From Diploscapter coronatus (taxonomy: Eukaryota; Nematoda; Chromadorea; Rhabditida; Rhabditidae), in NCBI GenBank assembly GCA_964036155.1, contig OZ038423.1, forward strand, positions 23,823,249-23,887,248: 64,000 nucleotides of DNA, given 5' to 3'. Positions 34,672 through 48,900 of this stretch are shown piece by piece (positions within the stretch are counted from its first letter, which is position 1; each line of letters begins with the position of its first letter). Position numbers and translations under genes: made by a program. Below the pieces are notes generated by a model. It saw only the letters and a program-made list of their open reading frames with translations, did no database searches and was not told the DNA's origin.

Positions 34672-37600
34672 ATGAAGCAGAGCCAAATTCAGCGAGACTT
34701 TACGAAACTTTTATTCGGTAAGAAAAATTGATCCTATTTCGAAATTTTAAAAATATTTTTGGAAGAAAATTATCTTCTTTTTTCAAATTTTCAGAATCCG
34801 AAACTTCGGAGGCTTTGGAGTTACTCAAATCGACTCTGAAAACTAGTGAAAATGGCTTTCACGAAGTCGTCGATTGCATCACTTCTTGGCAGGCAAGGAA
34901 TATTTGTTCTTAAAACCTATCACCCCACGCTAAAGTATACTCCGATAAAACAGTCTGGTATATAAATTCTCTAGGTTCCTAGTCGAAACTTTGAAACGGG
35001 ATAATTAATTGTGTTGAAACTCCGAGATTTCGATCTTACTCAATTGAAAAGTTTCGAGGTCAAATATTTGAGATTTTCAAAATTGTTCATTGAAACATAA
35101 ACTTTAGCCTAAATTCAATTAAAACGAAGCCAATCTTCATCAAGAAATACAGGAAAAAATATCTAAAAATCCAAAAAATTCTAATTTCGATTAATAAAAA
35201 GCTGATCTCCATTACCTTGTCCTCTATTTAGATATGTTTTAAGGTTTATGATAGAATGGATATGAAGTAATTAATGATAATTTCTAACACATCAGTCAAT
35301 TTTCCACATTTAGGATCTAATCGACTCCACGGCTTCTCCCCTACGGGTTTTACTCGAGTTACTCCAAGATCCCGATTCTCGAATCGTGACTTTATCTCTA
35401 TCGATAGTCTCTGATCTGGTCCAGTTTTCTCCTGACGAATCCCGAGCGTTCAGGATCAGGAATGAACTTTCTGGTAAGGTTTTAATCTTTTATTTTTTCT
35501 AAATAAAACATTTGATTAATTGAATCTTAAATTTTTTAAATTCGTGATTTTTTAAGTTGTTGAAAAAAGTTTTGACTCGACAAACTTTGTTGCTTGTCGA
35601 TTTCATGACTCAGATCACAACATTTTCTTTCGCTAACATTTTGGCGACAAAATGACAAAATATCGAACATTTCTCAATTTTTTTAAAATTAGGCTTTCTA
35701 CAGTATTTCTGATTTAAAAAATATTCCGAAATTGGATAATCTGACATTTTTGGGCGCATCTGGAGATATTTTCTTCTATAGAAAAGGTCTGCAACTCGCG
35801 CACAGATGTTAGAGATTTTTGGAAAGAAAGGAAAAGAAAGAAAGAGTTGGAAGAAGAGAGGGGATCCCCTTCATTTGGGTACTTCAAATCTTCGGATCCC
35901 TTTTTTCTACAATCTCTATATCCGCTTTTATCCCACTCATTTTTTTCTGTTTCTCTAGACTCTCAAATTACCGTACTCTTTCGTCTTTTCGTCTTTGAGC
36001 GCGTTTTACGCATTGGTCAGAGAGCGTCTCTTTGGCAAGAGGGTATCAGTGAGAAGAAGAGATAGAGAAAAGAGAAATAATATAGGATGAAGAAAGAGAA
36101 AGAAAGTCATTCATTAAAGAATGATCATTCTTCACGCGCTTTGGATTCGGACAGTTTTATTCTTGTTTTATTTTACCGTCTCTGTATTTATTTGCATTTT
36201 CATGACACGAAATTACATATTTCGAGGCTTTTCTGAAACGACAGAGTCACTCTGTCTGTCTATCTTTAAGCATGTAGCATGCTAGGGACGCAGGGAAAGT
36301 AGAGTTCTTGAAACTGTCAAAGGCCTATAATCAAAGGTTTTTTCACATGCTGAGATTCCTTGCCGTTCTAGCATTCGACCTCGAAAGAATGCCTCAACAG
36401 CTGTGTGAAATGCGGAGAACGAGTGCGTTCCTTTTGAATTTTGCCAAATTTAAACATTTTTTGAAGATTCGGAAAACTTTAAGCCCTAATAACTTTTAAA
36501 AATCCTTAATTTTTCGAAAATTTTTTACATAGAATGATAGAGATTGACGAGATCTACGAAATAATACCAAGCTTACAATTTTTCCTTGAAATTTTTGAGT
36601 TATCGTCAAAAGAAGCTATGCTTCCAACTGTGAGACATTGTTTGTCGTTGCTTTGTAGTAGCTTGATTTTATTCGCAATAAAAGTTGTGAATTCTTATTT
36701 ATTCGGAAAATGCTGAGAATTCTTGCAAAAATTTCAGAAAAGTGAAATTTTCCCTATTTTTGAGATCATCACTCGTTTTCCACATCCAGTCTTTCAGTTC
36801 ATTTGAATATTCCACTCCTTTTCTCTTCTTCTCTCAACATCGTTCACTATTTCGCCTAATGTATTCATAACGCCATATTGAATAGTCAAAGAATAGTGGC
36901 AATTGATATATTGGACCGATTGATTATTGTTTACTCCAAGATATTGAATTACCCTTGATTTGTTTGAAACAACTCAACAAAGTTTAAAATGTTGAATTTC
37001 AGAGCTCAACTTCGAAGAAAGTTTGGCTCAATTGAGGTAAGTTATAGGAAAGTTTTGGTGAAAATTTAAAATTAGTATTTTAATAATCCTACGGCTTGAT
37101 TCATTTTCTCATTAGAAATTACATCTCCTGTAAGAAATGTTCTCATTTCTTCGCTTCTTCCGAATTTTTTCCCAGCTTACCTACGATGAATCGACCCCGG
37201 ACTTTTATCTTTTTGACTAACCGAAAATCGCGGGAACCGACATTTTCTCACTTCTTTGTCTTTGACTTTAACGTAAAATTGCTCATATAAAAGGTCTAAA
37301 TTCCTAGTTTTCATATCTGAAATTAGCATAGTTTTGCGCTAAACTGGTTTCTTATGTAGCTAAAAATGTTATGTTTTTTTCTATGTTTCAGAGTATAACA
37401 AGAGAGTATATTTTTTTTTTAAATGAATTCCTAAACAAGAAAAACTCTAATTAGTATATTTCTTGAAATTTCTTCAGAAATCGGGCAAACTTCCAAGTAA
37501 CCTACTTGCTTTGCCAATTTTATATTCTGAAATTCCGCCATACTCCAGTTTTCATTGAAGGATTTTATGACCGTTCGCTTACTATATTTTTCTTTGAATC

Positions 37601-40600
37601 TCTCGAATTCAAAGACTATTTTCATTGACGCACCCAGCGTTTTTGGGATCGTAAATTTCTGAAATCGCCAGAGATGCAAATAACGTCCCTTCTTTGAATA
37701 GAAAAAGTTTTGGGAATTTCTATAATTTTCCAAATTTTAAATCAATTCCATTACCATTATTTAATATGTAACATTCCTCACCAATATTATTGCCTATTTA
37801 GAGAAAATAAATGGAAAAAGTGAATTTTCCTTTCTCTCTCATTCTATTCATAAGTTTTAGAAGACGGTATGCTCCTGACTCTATTGTTTAAAGTTGGTCT
37901 TCCTAACCGTTTTTACTCATCATTTTCATAGTACTATGAGTTTCATCTCTAAACAATTGCAACTAAAATGAATACTTTCCTATCATTACTTTGGTAGCCA
38001 AGTATTCATAAACTTCAAAATAGCCATTAATAAGGTAGTATGGGGTAAACTAAAGAAATTTTAGCATGCATTGCCGTACTACTTTTATTAGTTGTCTTTC
38101 AAAGTTGATGGAACAAATTCTTTAATTTATCACAAAACCCAAATTTTATGATCTCAAATCCACGAGTAATCATTGGATTTGTGCTAGACTTTATGATAAA
38201 ATTGACCATATCACAATATTCGGTATTTTATGATGATCATAAAGAATCTTCTTTAGATTGAATCAACACGATAATCCGGAAATTAACCAGGAAATCGATC
38301 GGTGGTATTCGCTACCTAAGGAAAGTCCGGAAAAGAGTTTGGAGAGTCAATCTGATAGTCTGGAATCGATCTATGACAACATGGTAAGTTAGTGTGGTGA
38401 CAAGGTTGTATTTTGGCAACATTTATCTTCAGCATGGACTCGATCCTTTGATAGTTCGTCTTCAAGATTTACTCGATGAACAAGCCGGAAAGGATGTCAG
38501 GATTAAGTTGGTTCGAAAAATGGTGGAGGCCTTGAGAGATGTCAAAACTGAGTCTGATCTCGAGAAAACTTTGAAGGAGCTGGCAGAGAATTTGACCGAG
38601 TCTAATGGGGGTAAGTTTCGGGAAGAAAAATATTCAATAGTCCAGCAAAATTCGCTGCGAATCTATTACTTCAAAAATAAAGCTTAATTTATTTAGATAC
38701 CCCTTCGAACAACAACAAGAGCAATAACAGCAGCAACAATAATAATAGACCTCAAGCTCCGCCCCTTCCCGCATTTCTGCAATGCCCTGGTACGATTCCT
38801 CAAGCCCCACCCCTCCCGCCGTCAATCCAGTCGAAAGCGATGATAGATCCGTCAAAAGGACCGCCTCAAGCACCCCCGCTCCCAGATATCAAAAGTAAAT
38901 AGATTGCGTCATCGCGCATATCAACGATAGGATGATAAACGAAGATATGGGGGATTTCTGAGATCTAAGACTAAATATTGAAATCGTGGAGTCGTAGATT
39001 TAATGCAAATTAAAAAATATCTTCATTTTATATCTAGAGATTAAAAATGGAATCATAGCAGGAAAAACTTCACTGAAGCTTGATGTGATTTGAAACATAT
39101 CAATTTGAAAGATGATAAATATTTCGTTTATCCCCAGTAACCGTCGGATCAACTTCTAGAACTCTAAAAATCATTGGTTAACATTTTCAAAATATTTGAA
39201 ATATTTAGCCTTATCAAATACCGCCATCCCCTCTCCAATCTCGGTCAAAGTCAAGGCTGAATTGCCCCAGTCGATGAAGCCTAAACGAACCCACGACGGT
39301 ACCGTCAAAATGCGTACCTTAATGGTAACAAGCTCCAAAATGGTGCCATTTACCCAAAGTTATCAAATTTAGTGGTCCAAAATTCCACCCTCCACGCTGA
39401 GCAACGAAAATTCAAGTGTTTGGAAACAATTAGCATCAGAGGAAAAACGTAATTTAGTTGTACCTTGAAAAAATGACGTTGGAAAAAATTCAGCGTTATC
39501 AATTGATTTCGATTTATTGGATGGTATGTTCGCGCTAAGGCCTACGGAAAATCATGTATCAAGACAGGATTTGACGCCAATTCCGGTATCTTTTTAGAGT
39601 ATTGATTTTTCGAGATCTCAAATTTAGGCCTTCAAAAGGAAAGATGCTCTAGTGGATTTATTAACGGTGAAGCGATCTCAGAACGTGACGATTACGTTGA
39701 AGCAATTCAAGGTATGTTCTACTAAATGATGCCCTATTTCTTTATCATTTGTTTGGAGTTTAATTACGTAAAGTCTTATTATATGCGATCAAAACACAGA
39801 ACTATCTTTACTAAATTGAAATCCTAAATTTTATGGAGTTTCGACATATTTTATTACGTTGGATAGAAAGTCCTGCACCAAAAATTTTAAAAATCTATAA
39901 TTTTCTAGAAATGAGTCGAATGCCCTAATAAGTGTGAGAACCTTGTAGAATGTTCTCTAAGCTATCACCACATGGGTATACAAGGGCCCGCACCCAGGGG
40001 TTTGATGACTTACGATTATTATAAGTGAACCCCCACTTTGAACAGTTATCTACTACGAGTGGCGCCAAAACAACAATGCAAGCAGAGCGACCGCTAACAT
40101 CAACAATACATTCGGTGAGGGTACTGCTTCCCGTTAGACAGTCAACCGCTGGTTCTATCGCTTTGCAGCAGGAGATACGAGCCTCCAAGAAAATGAGCGC
40201 AGTGAACGACCATCCTCCATCAACAACGGCGAATTGCAGAGCACTATCAAGGTCAATCCAAAAGCTACCACGTGAGAATTGGAGACGATACTCGGGTGCT
40301 CCAATGACATCATCGTTGCTCATTTCCACGATCTCGGCTATCAAAAAATTCAATTAAGATGAACCCCCATCGACTGACCGACGCCCATAAGAAAGTGCGT
40401 GTTAACATCTGTCAGTCTTTTCTCTTCCGTCTGCACCGAAAGGAATTTCTAAAAAACCTAATGACTGGAGGTGAGAGCTGGATTCTTTACGACAACGATA
40501 CACAATACGCCATCTGACTCCCACGTGATGCAGAGCCACCAGTGCAGTCGAAACTGAACCCCACCAATGCAAACACTTCCTCTCCGTTTGGTGGGACGCG

Positions 40601-43600
40601 AAAGGATCGATATACTACGAGCTGTTTTTTGCAAGCAGGACTATCACAGCTGCCATCTACGTCGATCAGCTTCAAAAATTGGTCGGCGTAATTCAAGAAA
40701 AACGGCCAAGACGCTCAATTGTCCACTTTCTGCATGACAATGCGCGACTACACGTTGCTTCGGGCACCCACCAAAAGACCACAAAGCTCGACTGGCATCC
40801 GGTCATCCATTCATCGTATTCGCCGGGCCTCACTCCGTCAGACTACAATTTATTCCCTCCTTTGAAGCTTCACCTATGAGAGAAAAAAATCGACAAAGAC
40901 GACGACCTAAAAACAGCAGTCGACAACTTCTTCGTGTGCTAGTCTCCTGAATACTGGGCGCAGGACGTCAACGATTTGTCCAATAAATGGGCGAAGGTGA
41001 TGGACATATTTGGTGATTATATTGTTGAATAACTGCTATTATTAATGAAGTTACCAAAAAATTTATAAGATGTTATTTTTGGTGCAGGACTTTCTATCCA
41101 ACGTAATAGATTATATCATATTTTGACTATTAATTTTAGTGGTGTTGTATTTTCAGGACATCGATAGACTTATTGACGATCTTCGTGAGTACAAAATCGA
41201 AGGCTTTGAATATGAGCATTTGAAGACGCTAAGAAGTATTCTGCCAGACGAAGATGAGGTATAGAATTAAATTTAAAATTCAGTTTAAATTCCGAAATTC
41301 CAGATCGAAGCCCTAAGAAGGTACTCCGGTGATGTTGCATTGCTAGCCCCCGCGTGCGCTTTCTTTTTAAGACTAATCGCGGTTCCGAATTACAAACTGA
41401 GGTAGGTTTTAAATATTAATGCCAGTATTTTAGCAGTCATATTTATTAGTTCGGTATCATGTAGAGAATATTAAATTGGGTTATGTTTTAGAATCGACTC
41501 TCTCGATTTCCGAATGGATTTCCAGAAAATCATCAACGAGCTACTGCCAAATTCAGATATCGTGATTCGGGCTTGTAAAGGTAAAAATAGAACGTACCAC
41601 ATTTTAAACTACATAATATGGGCAAAAATTGACAAATAAGAGTGGATTACAGTATTTTCTCTCATCCTATTTTTCTATATTATTGTGTAATAGTGTGTTG
41701 TAGCTCTAAATTCCATGAAATAATGCAAAGAATAAAGTTTTTAGAGATCCTAAACTCCTCTGCCCTGAAGCGATTATTATTGTTGTTGGTGAACATAGGG
41801 AATTATCTAAATGACTCAACCGCTCACGGAAATGCAGCTGGATTTCTATTGAATTCGATCTGGCAGATCATCGATTTGAGAGCCACCAAAGGTGGAATGA
41901 CTCTGATGCATTGTGTGGCGAAGGTGCTTTAACCATTTTCTATTGGTTTTAAATATGCTACAAAATATTGGATCTATAATCGTTTGAATTGACACTTTGT
42001 TGTAATGAAAACATAATTCGAAATTTAAAAGAAACTAGATTACCATGTTTTAAGAAATAATGACCCTGGAAATTCTTAAATGTCCAATCAATTCAAAATG
42101 ATATAAAACGAAGATATGAGTATAAAATATATGAATTTAAGGCCGACACGAAACTACTGCAATATCTTGAAACCGAGTTAAAGTCGATTAAAGCTGCTTC
42201 AGAGTAAAATTTATGTTTTTTTTTCTTTAAAAAAATCCTTTAGAATTTGGCTGGAAGAAATGCGCAATAATGTTCAAGACTTGACGAAGCAGAAATCATC
42301 ACTGAGTCAGCAACTAGAAACACTCAATTCAAAGGAGGAATTCAATGATTTCGAGCAATTCTTGAAGGTAGCTAATTTTGAACTTAATTGGTTTAGTTAC
42401 GTAATATTTGAGTCATGCATGCTATTCTTCATACTTTGCAGTCTATTTCTTTAATTAAGATATAATTTATGTTTTGTGATAAGTCAATCATAAGAGCAAC
42501 AATATTGATACAGAAAATTCTAACTGTATACTAAATTTTGAAACAGAAAACATTTACTTTACTGAATCAAATAAGCAATCGAAATGCTTTGTTTGCAAAT
42601 TCGGTATTTACTTTTTCTTTCAATCCAATATCTGAGAGTTTTAATAAAAAAAACGAAATAATCCTTTAATATTTTAGAACATATTTAATTTTAGGACGAT
42701 TGTTCTCAAGGTCTAGATGGAGCTTCGAATCAGCTGAAAATCATCGACTCCCTGCAGCGTGATTTGGCTGCTTATTTCTGCGAACACAGGAGTTCGTTCA
42801 AATTGGAGGAGTGCTTCAAAATATTCGCTAATTTCATTACACGACTACATTTGGCGGTTCAGGTAACAAATTAAATTTTATCAATAGGTAAGCATCATTA
42901 TCATGAAACAGGACATAGGGAAGTGTAGGATAAGATTTTCTTATATTATTTTATTGTTTTGTGTCATGATGCTATGCTGTTTATAGCTCGTCAAATATTT
43001 TTAAAAGTTAAATAAAATGGATTTTAAATCAATTTTTAAAAATTAAGGAAAACGAAGAACGAGAAAGACGCCAAAAAGCGACTGGTTCGAAAAAGTCAAT
43101 GACTTGCAGTCATGAAAGTCTCGTGAAGAATTCGGAAAAATCCGATCGGAAGTCGGACCAAATCACGGACCGATTCATCGCCGCGCTGGAGACCGACTCG
43201 GGGGTCATCAGAGAATTGTAAGACTTTTGTAGTCAACATCGAGGAATATTTTGAAGAGATATCGAAGAAGGGTTTATTATTATTATTTCGAAACAAATGA
43301 AATCACTTCCGATAGCTATTTTTTATTTTTTTAAACTATTAAAATATAGAAACAGTTCAAATCAACTACCTGGAAATTATTTACAATTAAACTTGTATTA
43401 TTCTGAAACTTATATGAAAAATTCAGTTCTCGAAAGCGCATTAATTCGAAGGTTCCTGCACCACAAATTAGTGAATCTAAGAATGATCGAGAGCGAAGTA
43501 TCGAGAAGTCGAATGAATCTCAGAAAGTCGACGAGAAGAAAAACGATGGATTGAATACGGTATTCAAAATTGATGCAATCCTGAAAATTATAATAATTTA

Positions 43601-45518
43601 AGCCTATCCGAATTCGTCGATTGGTGAAGAGGAATTCTGAGTATTCGGATCTGTATGAAAATTCGACTGATTTGAATGAATACATCGAAAACTTGGAGTC
43701 GAAGGTACGAGACTCTAAGGGACGATAATCATTTCAAGGGAACATGTTTTATCAAGAATTCTTGTGAAGCCTATGGAAAAACCTTTAATTTTTTTGTTTA
43801 ACTAGCGGACAAGTGGGCAGCGAATTGTAATGGCCAATTCGCATTTGATCGAGGGTCTTCTTGAAACCAAGATTACTTTAAAGCATGTTATACTATTAAC
43901 TCGACATGCAGCTCGAACATTGTTTCGAAATTTTTCCGCCTGACTAAAAACTTCCTTGTAACTTATTAAATTTTCAGCTCACTACCCCTCAATCTCGAAG
44001 GTTGAAGTATTCTTCTTCTACCGTCTGCAAGTCAGATCCAGTCACCCCTACGAGCGCCGATGTTTCTCCGATTCATGTTAGCATCGCTCAGGAAAATGGT
44101 AAAGGATATCAAAATTTACCATATTTTACCAAAAATTGTAACGCCTACCAAAAACGTCAAATTAAAACACACTTAAAAATGATATCGATTTTAGATGCCT
44201 GTTCCTCAACTGCGGGATCATCTCCAAAGAGTGGCGACGACGAAGGTTTTGAATCTGAAAAGGACAAGGAGAATGGAAGGGTAATTAGCTTTATTTAATT
44301 ACCCAATTAAAGGAAATTATCTAATTATCTTAAATAATTACACTAATTAAGACTCCTTCACCGACGGTCATTAATATTTGCACTACCAGCGATAATAAAA
44401 TTGAGCCTGAAGTTGAGAAGAGCGAAGGAAGTGGTCTGAATCAGAAGAACTCTGGCCATAAAACGACAATACCAGTGAAAAATTCTCCACTACAAGCTTC
44501 GAATTTACCGCAATCAAGGCTAGCCAAGCCTAAGGTTAAAAGATCGTTTAGAAATCGTGAAAAAATCGATTTTTCAGATCCCGCAACCCCAAGTTCCCCC
44601 AATGAAATCGGCATCAGCTTCGAAACTTCAGCCGAAACTTCAAAGGATTCCGATCCAGAGACTCTACAACTCGCCTCAGAATTATCAAAAGGAGGATACG
44701 AATAAGTCCCAGTTGACTCCAAAATCCCCGGGACAACCTTCAAGGATTTCGACGCTATCCAGAAGACCTTCGACGGAAAAATCGCCAAATTTGGTTAAAT
44801 CGATTCCCAGCAATCCTATGGCTCAGGTAATAAAATGATATAAGAACCATAAACTGATATTATTTTGTTCAAGAATGGTATCAATAATCATAAAATGGTG
44901 TCTTCAGAAACCTCCCGCGCCACCGTCGTCAACAATCAGAGCTGTGAAGTCAACGGTAACCAGTCTGAAAGTGGGCGTGGCCAAATTGGTTAAGCAAAAC
45001 ACGACTAGTGGATTGCAAAGGGCGAATCAGAATATAAAGAAGGAGGCTAAGGAAATTCCAGTGCCCAGAAGAGCTAGTGCCCCAGAAAGGAAAATTTCGG
45101 AATCGGAGGTAGAAATAGGTTTAGATTGGGAGAAAGGTTTGAAAAATCTTATTTTCAAGTTCCTAGAACTGATCGAGGCCGTGTTAGTATTGGTATAAAT
45201 TATTAAAGACTAATGTAGGGGCTTCTTAAGCATGTCTAAATTTTTCTAATAAATAGAGATGATCTAAATAGCTATTCACCAAACAGGGACTACTAAAACA
45301 CATTCATGAATGATGAAATCGATTTGACATTTTCCGAACTTCAGATCCCTATGGTCTCAACCAGTGCTAGACCGAGTCTGATTGCTCAGGGCAGCGTTAG
45401 AGCTTCGATGCGAGCCTCGCTGCCCAAAATGGACGCTCTTGAAACTCCCAAACCTCTAAGAAAGGCAGGATCTATGAATCGAAACGTGCCCAGAACCGTC
45501 AAACCCAAATGGGTTTGA
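34672..45518 (+). CDS. INF2-like (inverted) formin
   Basis: Nucleates and remodels actin filaments. Start MKQSQIQRDFTKLL (34672-34717) is the only nearby ATG whose phase fits exon 34795-34892 (ALELLKSTLKTS). Exon 35314-35473 (PLRVLLELLQDPDSRIVTL) and 37003-38382 form a short armadillo-like inhibitory region. A compact FH1 follows (QAPPLPAFLQ, QAPPLPPS, QAPPLPD; about 38697-38893). FH2 runs from VKMRTLMWSKIP (about 39300) through LLTVKRSQNVTITLKQFK, NYKLRIDSL and LVNIGNYLNDSTAHGNAAGF to the charged tail near 43100. A long Ser/Lys-rich C-terminus ends RTVKPKWV at 45518. Short FH1 and arm region plus FH2 sequence favour the INF2/EXC-6/INFT group over FHOD or diaphanous. A dead mariner sits in the intron 39712-41156. 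Intron 34893-35313 is GC-AG. Confidence 0.87.
34893..35313 (+). other. GC-AG intron of the formin
   Basis: The exon ends TGGCAG and the intron begins GCAAGG, the classical strong context for GC donors (CAG/GCAAG). The acceptor is CACATTTAG and the phase is 0 on both sides (SWQ-DLIDS). The only alternative GT, 20 bases on, is a weak GTTCTT site. Confidence 0.6.
39857..39885 (+). repeat. Mariner left terminal inverted repeat
   Basis: 29 bp, begins CGTTGGATAGAAAGTCC just after a TA. Identical to the reverse complement of 41075-41103. Confidence 0.95.
40110..40990 (+). pseudogene. Decayed mariner transposase
   Basis: Transposase-like reading interrupted by in-frame TAG and TGA codons in the DNA-binding part and again after the first catalytic motif. 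Recognisable segments are the HTH, the ESWILYDN motif (about 40470) and the HFLHDNARLH to PSDYNLF segment (about 40720-40860). The gene cannot make an intact protein. Confidence 0.85.
41075..41103 (-). repeat. Mariner right terminal inverted repeat
   Basis: 29 bp, ends TTTCTATCCAACG immediately before a TA. Perfect inverted match to the left repeat. Confidence 0.95.
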
Positions 45519-45945
45519 ATTTTAAATATCTGAGAACTTTGTTCCCAAAATTTGAGAAATAAGAATTGGGCGTGGGAAGAAAGTACTTATATCTGATTAT
45601 TATTCGAGAAATATCATGAAGCATCTGACTTATCTTTGATTTTTTTCTATAAATTTGTGTCTTTACATGTGTCATCATAATTAGTGACACGAAATAATCG
45701 AATTTTTCTATGTAACATTTTGAAAACATGTCTTTTTTAGTCTTCCTTCTAATCATCTTTCATTTCACTTTGAGATATTTTTACTTTCACTTATATTCGT
45801 GCCATACTTTCTGATTTTCTTGAACAACATGAATAATCCCGGAAAATTTCGTGCTTTCATAGCTTTATTCGCTGCGCAATGATAAAATATGCATAAATTT
45901 CAAGTTTATTTACATTTTTAGAATGAACTTTGTCAAATAAATTCT
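45519..45945. terminator. Convergent 3' region of formin and SLC22 genes
   Basis: 427 bases between two convergent stop codons. On the minus strand an AATAAA lies about 40 bases past the SLC22 stop (near 45905). No other feature seen. Confidence 0.5.
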
Positions 45946-48900
45946 CTAAGTCTTTGCCAATAAACCTTCAACTTGAAGTGGTTCAGTTTTCGGAGATCTC
46001 CGTTTGAAAGAAGGCATTTCAGTTGGTAGAGGTTGACCTGAAGTTGAGTTTGAAGTTTAATTGGGGTTAAGCAAAGTAAGTTGAAGTTGAATTAGTTTAT
46101 CTAAGTTAGCTTGAAGCTATTCTAACTTATTTACCTTTAGTTTCAGGTATGAAGAAGTAGAATAGAATTACGGAAAAGAACGAAAATATCGCCAACAGCA
46201 AATATGGAAATCCAGGTAGTGAGGAGTCCTAAAAGTAAGGTAAATTCTGAAAGATGATCTAATATTATTAGACATTTGATTGTGTCCGATGAAATATCAA
46301 CAAAATTTTAATATTGATTTCAAAGAATTGGATGATATTATTTAAAATTTGAAAGAGATGCTGCACGATAGTTTTTTTTTTCAGATATGATGAAAAATCA
46401 TTACGATGCTGAAAACCATAGGTCCGAACAAGTTTCCGAATCTCCCTACGATATTAACATGTGCTGATGCAATGTTCCTAATTCCAGTCGGGAAAAGTTC
46501 CGCTGTCACTATCAATATCTTAAAAATCCATTATTTAAAATTTGGTATTAAAAATACTTGTAAAAACAGAGTTCCCGTTAGTCCGAATGATATCAGTGTC
46601 AAAATTCTGATGATCGACTGGAATTTTTCGTCCATTTCTAAATTTTCCTATTTTTTTTTTTTAGATTTTTAGGTAAGCTACCTAAATAGAAGACAAGAAA
46701 TGTGGTGACCATGCAGACACAAATGAGGCTCATTATCGAGAAATGAAGGGGTTTTCGACCGATTTTCTTACCACCGAAGTGATCTAGAGCTGCTACCTAA
46801 AATTGTTTATTTTTAAAATAAATCATACTGTAGCGAACCTTATAATCGCATGATATCATGGCACGAAACATGGTAAAATATTGTAGAAAAGATATCATAA
46901 GTTAAATTTCTCTAACAAATTGCTTATGTCTTGTGTCATGGTTTCATGCAATCTACGAATTTTCTAAGAAGGTATGCTGTCGATTTACTTACGCTCAAAC
47001 CAACTGCATATCGTAATAGACCTGAGTATACGGTATTCAGATAGAGAGAACCAGCGATGAAGTGTAAATTGAAAATCAGCGCATACGCGATATAGGCTAC
47101 AGAAAACCTGAAAGTTAATCTTGATGCTAATTGACATTCTGGTACTGTCATTCATTTATATTTGTTAAAACTCAAAAGCTTTTAATTTTCGTAGGTTTCA
47201 AGAAATTGAAGATCAACCTGGAAATAAAGTTTATCATTCCCCACTCCGATTGTGAATAAACAGAACTATTGAGCTACAAATTATTTTCAAATTCATAGGT
47301 TTCAAAATATCGAAACTCTTCCCTTTAAATATGAAACTCCATTGTATTCGAAAAACCAAGAACATTATGCTAATTTCTAAAAAAAAAACCAAACTCACAT
47401 CGCGAAAGACAGCACCAGACATCGTAACGCCAGAGTGGTCGAGGAGTATAAATGCTGGAAGCTGTACTTTTTCGCTTTCTTGGATTTGCTACCCGTATCT
47501 TCAATTGCTTTATCCACGATTGATGAGATTTCATGGTGGGTGGCCTAGAATTGGGAAAATACACCACTTTTGCCTAGGTAATTTGGAAAATGCTCCACTT
47601 TTTGAAATTTCCTAGAAGAAGATGCTAAATTTTCTTAGAATGATTAGAAAATAATCTATTTTTTGTAGATAATTATTTTGAAAATACCCTATTTTTTCAA
47701 CTTTTCCTAAATATTTATTCACCTTATTAAACTTGCTCTTGAATTTATTAATGTACTCCAAGGATTTGATAGCTTCTTCCCTAAACCTCCGCTGCACGAG
47801 AAACTTTGGACTTTCCGGCATTAACCTGTAATTTACAACCTATTTTTCAAATTTCGATAAAAACTTGTTTACACTGCACAGATGACAGCTGCACAGGCCG
47901 TTATTATATTGCAAACGCGTTGCAACGCTCTGAAATTTAGCTTTTACCTAAGCAATAATTAAATTTCGAAGTTTAAGATTGAATATTTCGATGAGGTGTA
48001 CAATTGACTATTATACGAGAATTAGAAAAATTACCTCCACTCTTTGGTAAGCCAAGCGAATAGTGCGAAAACCAAAAAATTCGGCGCCCAAGTTACCAAA
48101 GTGCTCATCCACAGCCTATGTCCGGCCGGTAGATTCTCCACCACATAGATGTTACCAGCCCTGTAATCAGTTGCCGTAAAGTTATCATTTGGCACAAAAT
48201 GGTATAAACTGATAACTTACACATTCAGTCCACCGCACCATAGACCGATGAAGAATCGAATGATAATGTAGGAATCGATACTCGGTACGAATGAATTACC
48301 AATGGATGTGAATAGCATCAATATCATCAAGGCTAGATTTACCTAAAGTTGCCATTTGGTAAAATGGTATAAACTGACATCAAATGTGGTATCTGATAGA
48401 AAATGGTATTTAACGGTTATCAGTATCAGAAAACGGCACACAAAATGGTGCCAATGGTATCTCTACCTTTTTCCGTCCATAGCTATCCGCCAGTTGACCA
48501 AATATCGCTGCACCAATAATAATTCCGACCATTTGGGTGGTGGTTGAAAATGTGGGTTTATTATGGAGCCGTAACACTGACATTACGGAATCTATCCAAG
48601 TCTGATTATGGCGGGTACAGAGTTCTTCGAACTGAATATTTTAGGTTCATATATAACAATAGCATCTCTAATAAGAGAAGCCCAATTGAAGCCCCTTAAT
48701 TTAACAAAAGCTCTCTTAGTTTAGTAGAATCCCCCTTCTGATGATTATTTGAAGTTATAGAAGAAGAATAGAAGCTTTCGGGCTACTATTAGAGGTTTTT
48801 ATGTGGCTATTTTAAAATTAAGCATACCTCGACTACGGTACTTTTGAACTCATATGATAATACGGGAGATTTACAGGTTTCATGATTGTCATACTGTTGA

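Larger units (their letters stand above)
39857..41103 (+). mobile_element. Inactive mariner (Tc1/mariner, DD34D) in formin intron
   Basis: 1,247 bp with perfect 29-bp terminal inverted repeats beginning CGTTGGATAGAAAGTCC, flanked by TA on both sides (39855-39856, 41104-41105), the mariner target duplication. Inside, same strand as the formin, the remains of a transposase are readable. An N-terminal HTH (TVNRWFYRFAAGD, RPSSINNGEL) lies at about 40110-40340. Catalytic regions are ESWILYDN, HFLHDNARLH and YSPGLTPSDYNLF. The second and third Asp are separated by 34 residues, the mariner DD34D spacing. The third motif has Gly where Asp-Leu is usual (YSPD to YSPG). Several in-frame stops and at least one frame change make it non-coding. 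Perfect inverted repeats with a decayed gene suggest a past nonautonomous-competent insertion. Confidence 0.93.

Noticed and set aside
39925..40353. 142-residue minus-strand open frame
   Set aside because: It lies inside the mariner; the plus-strand reading carries the transposase HTH, so this is a shadow.
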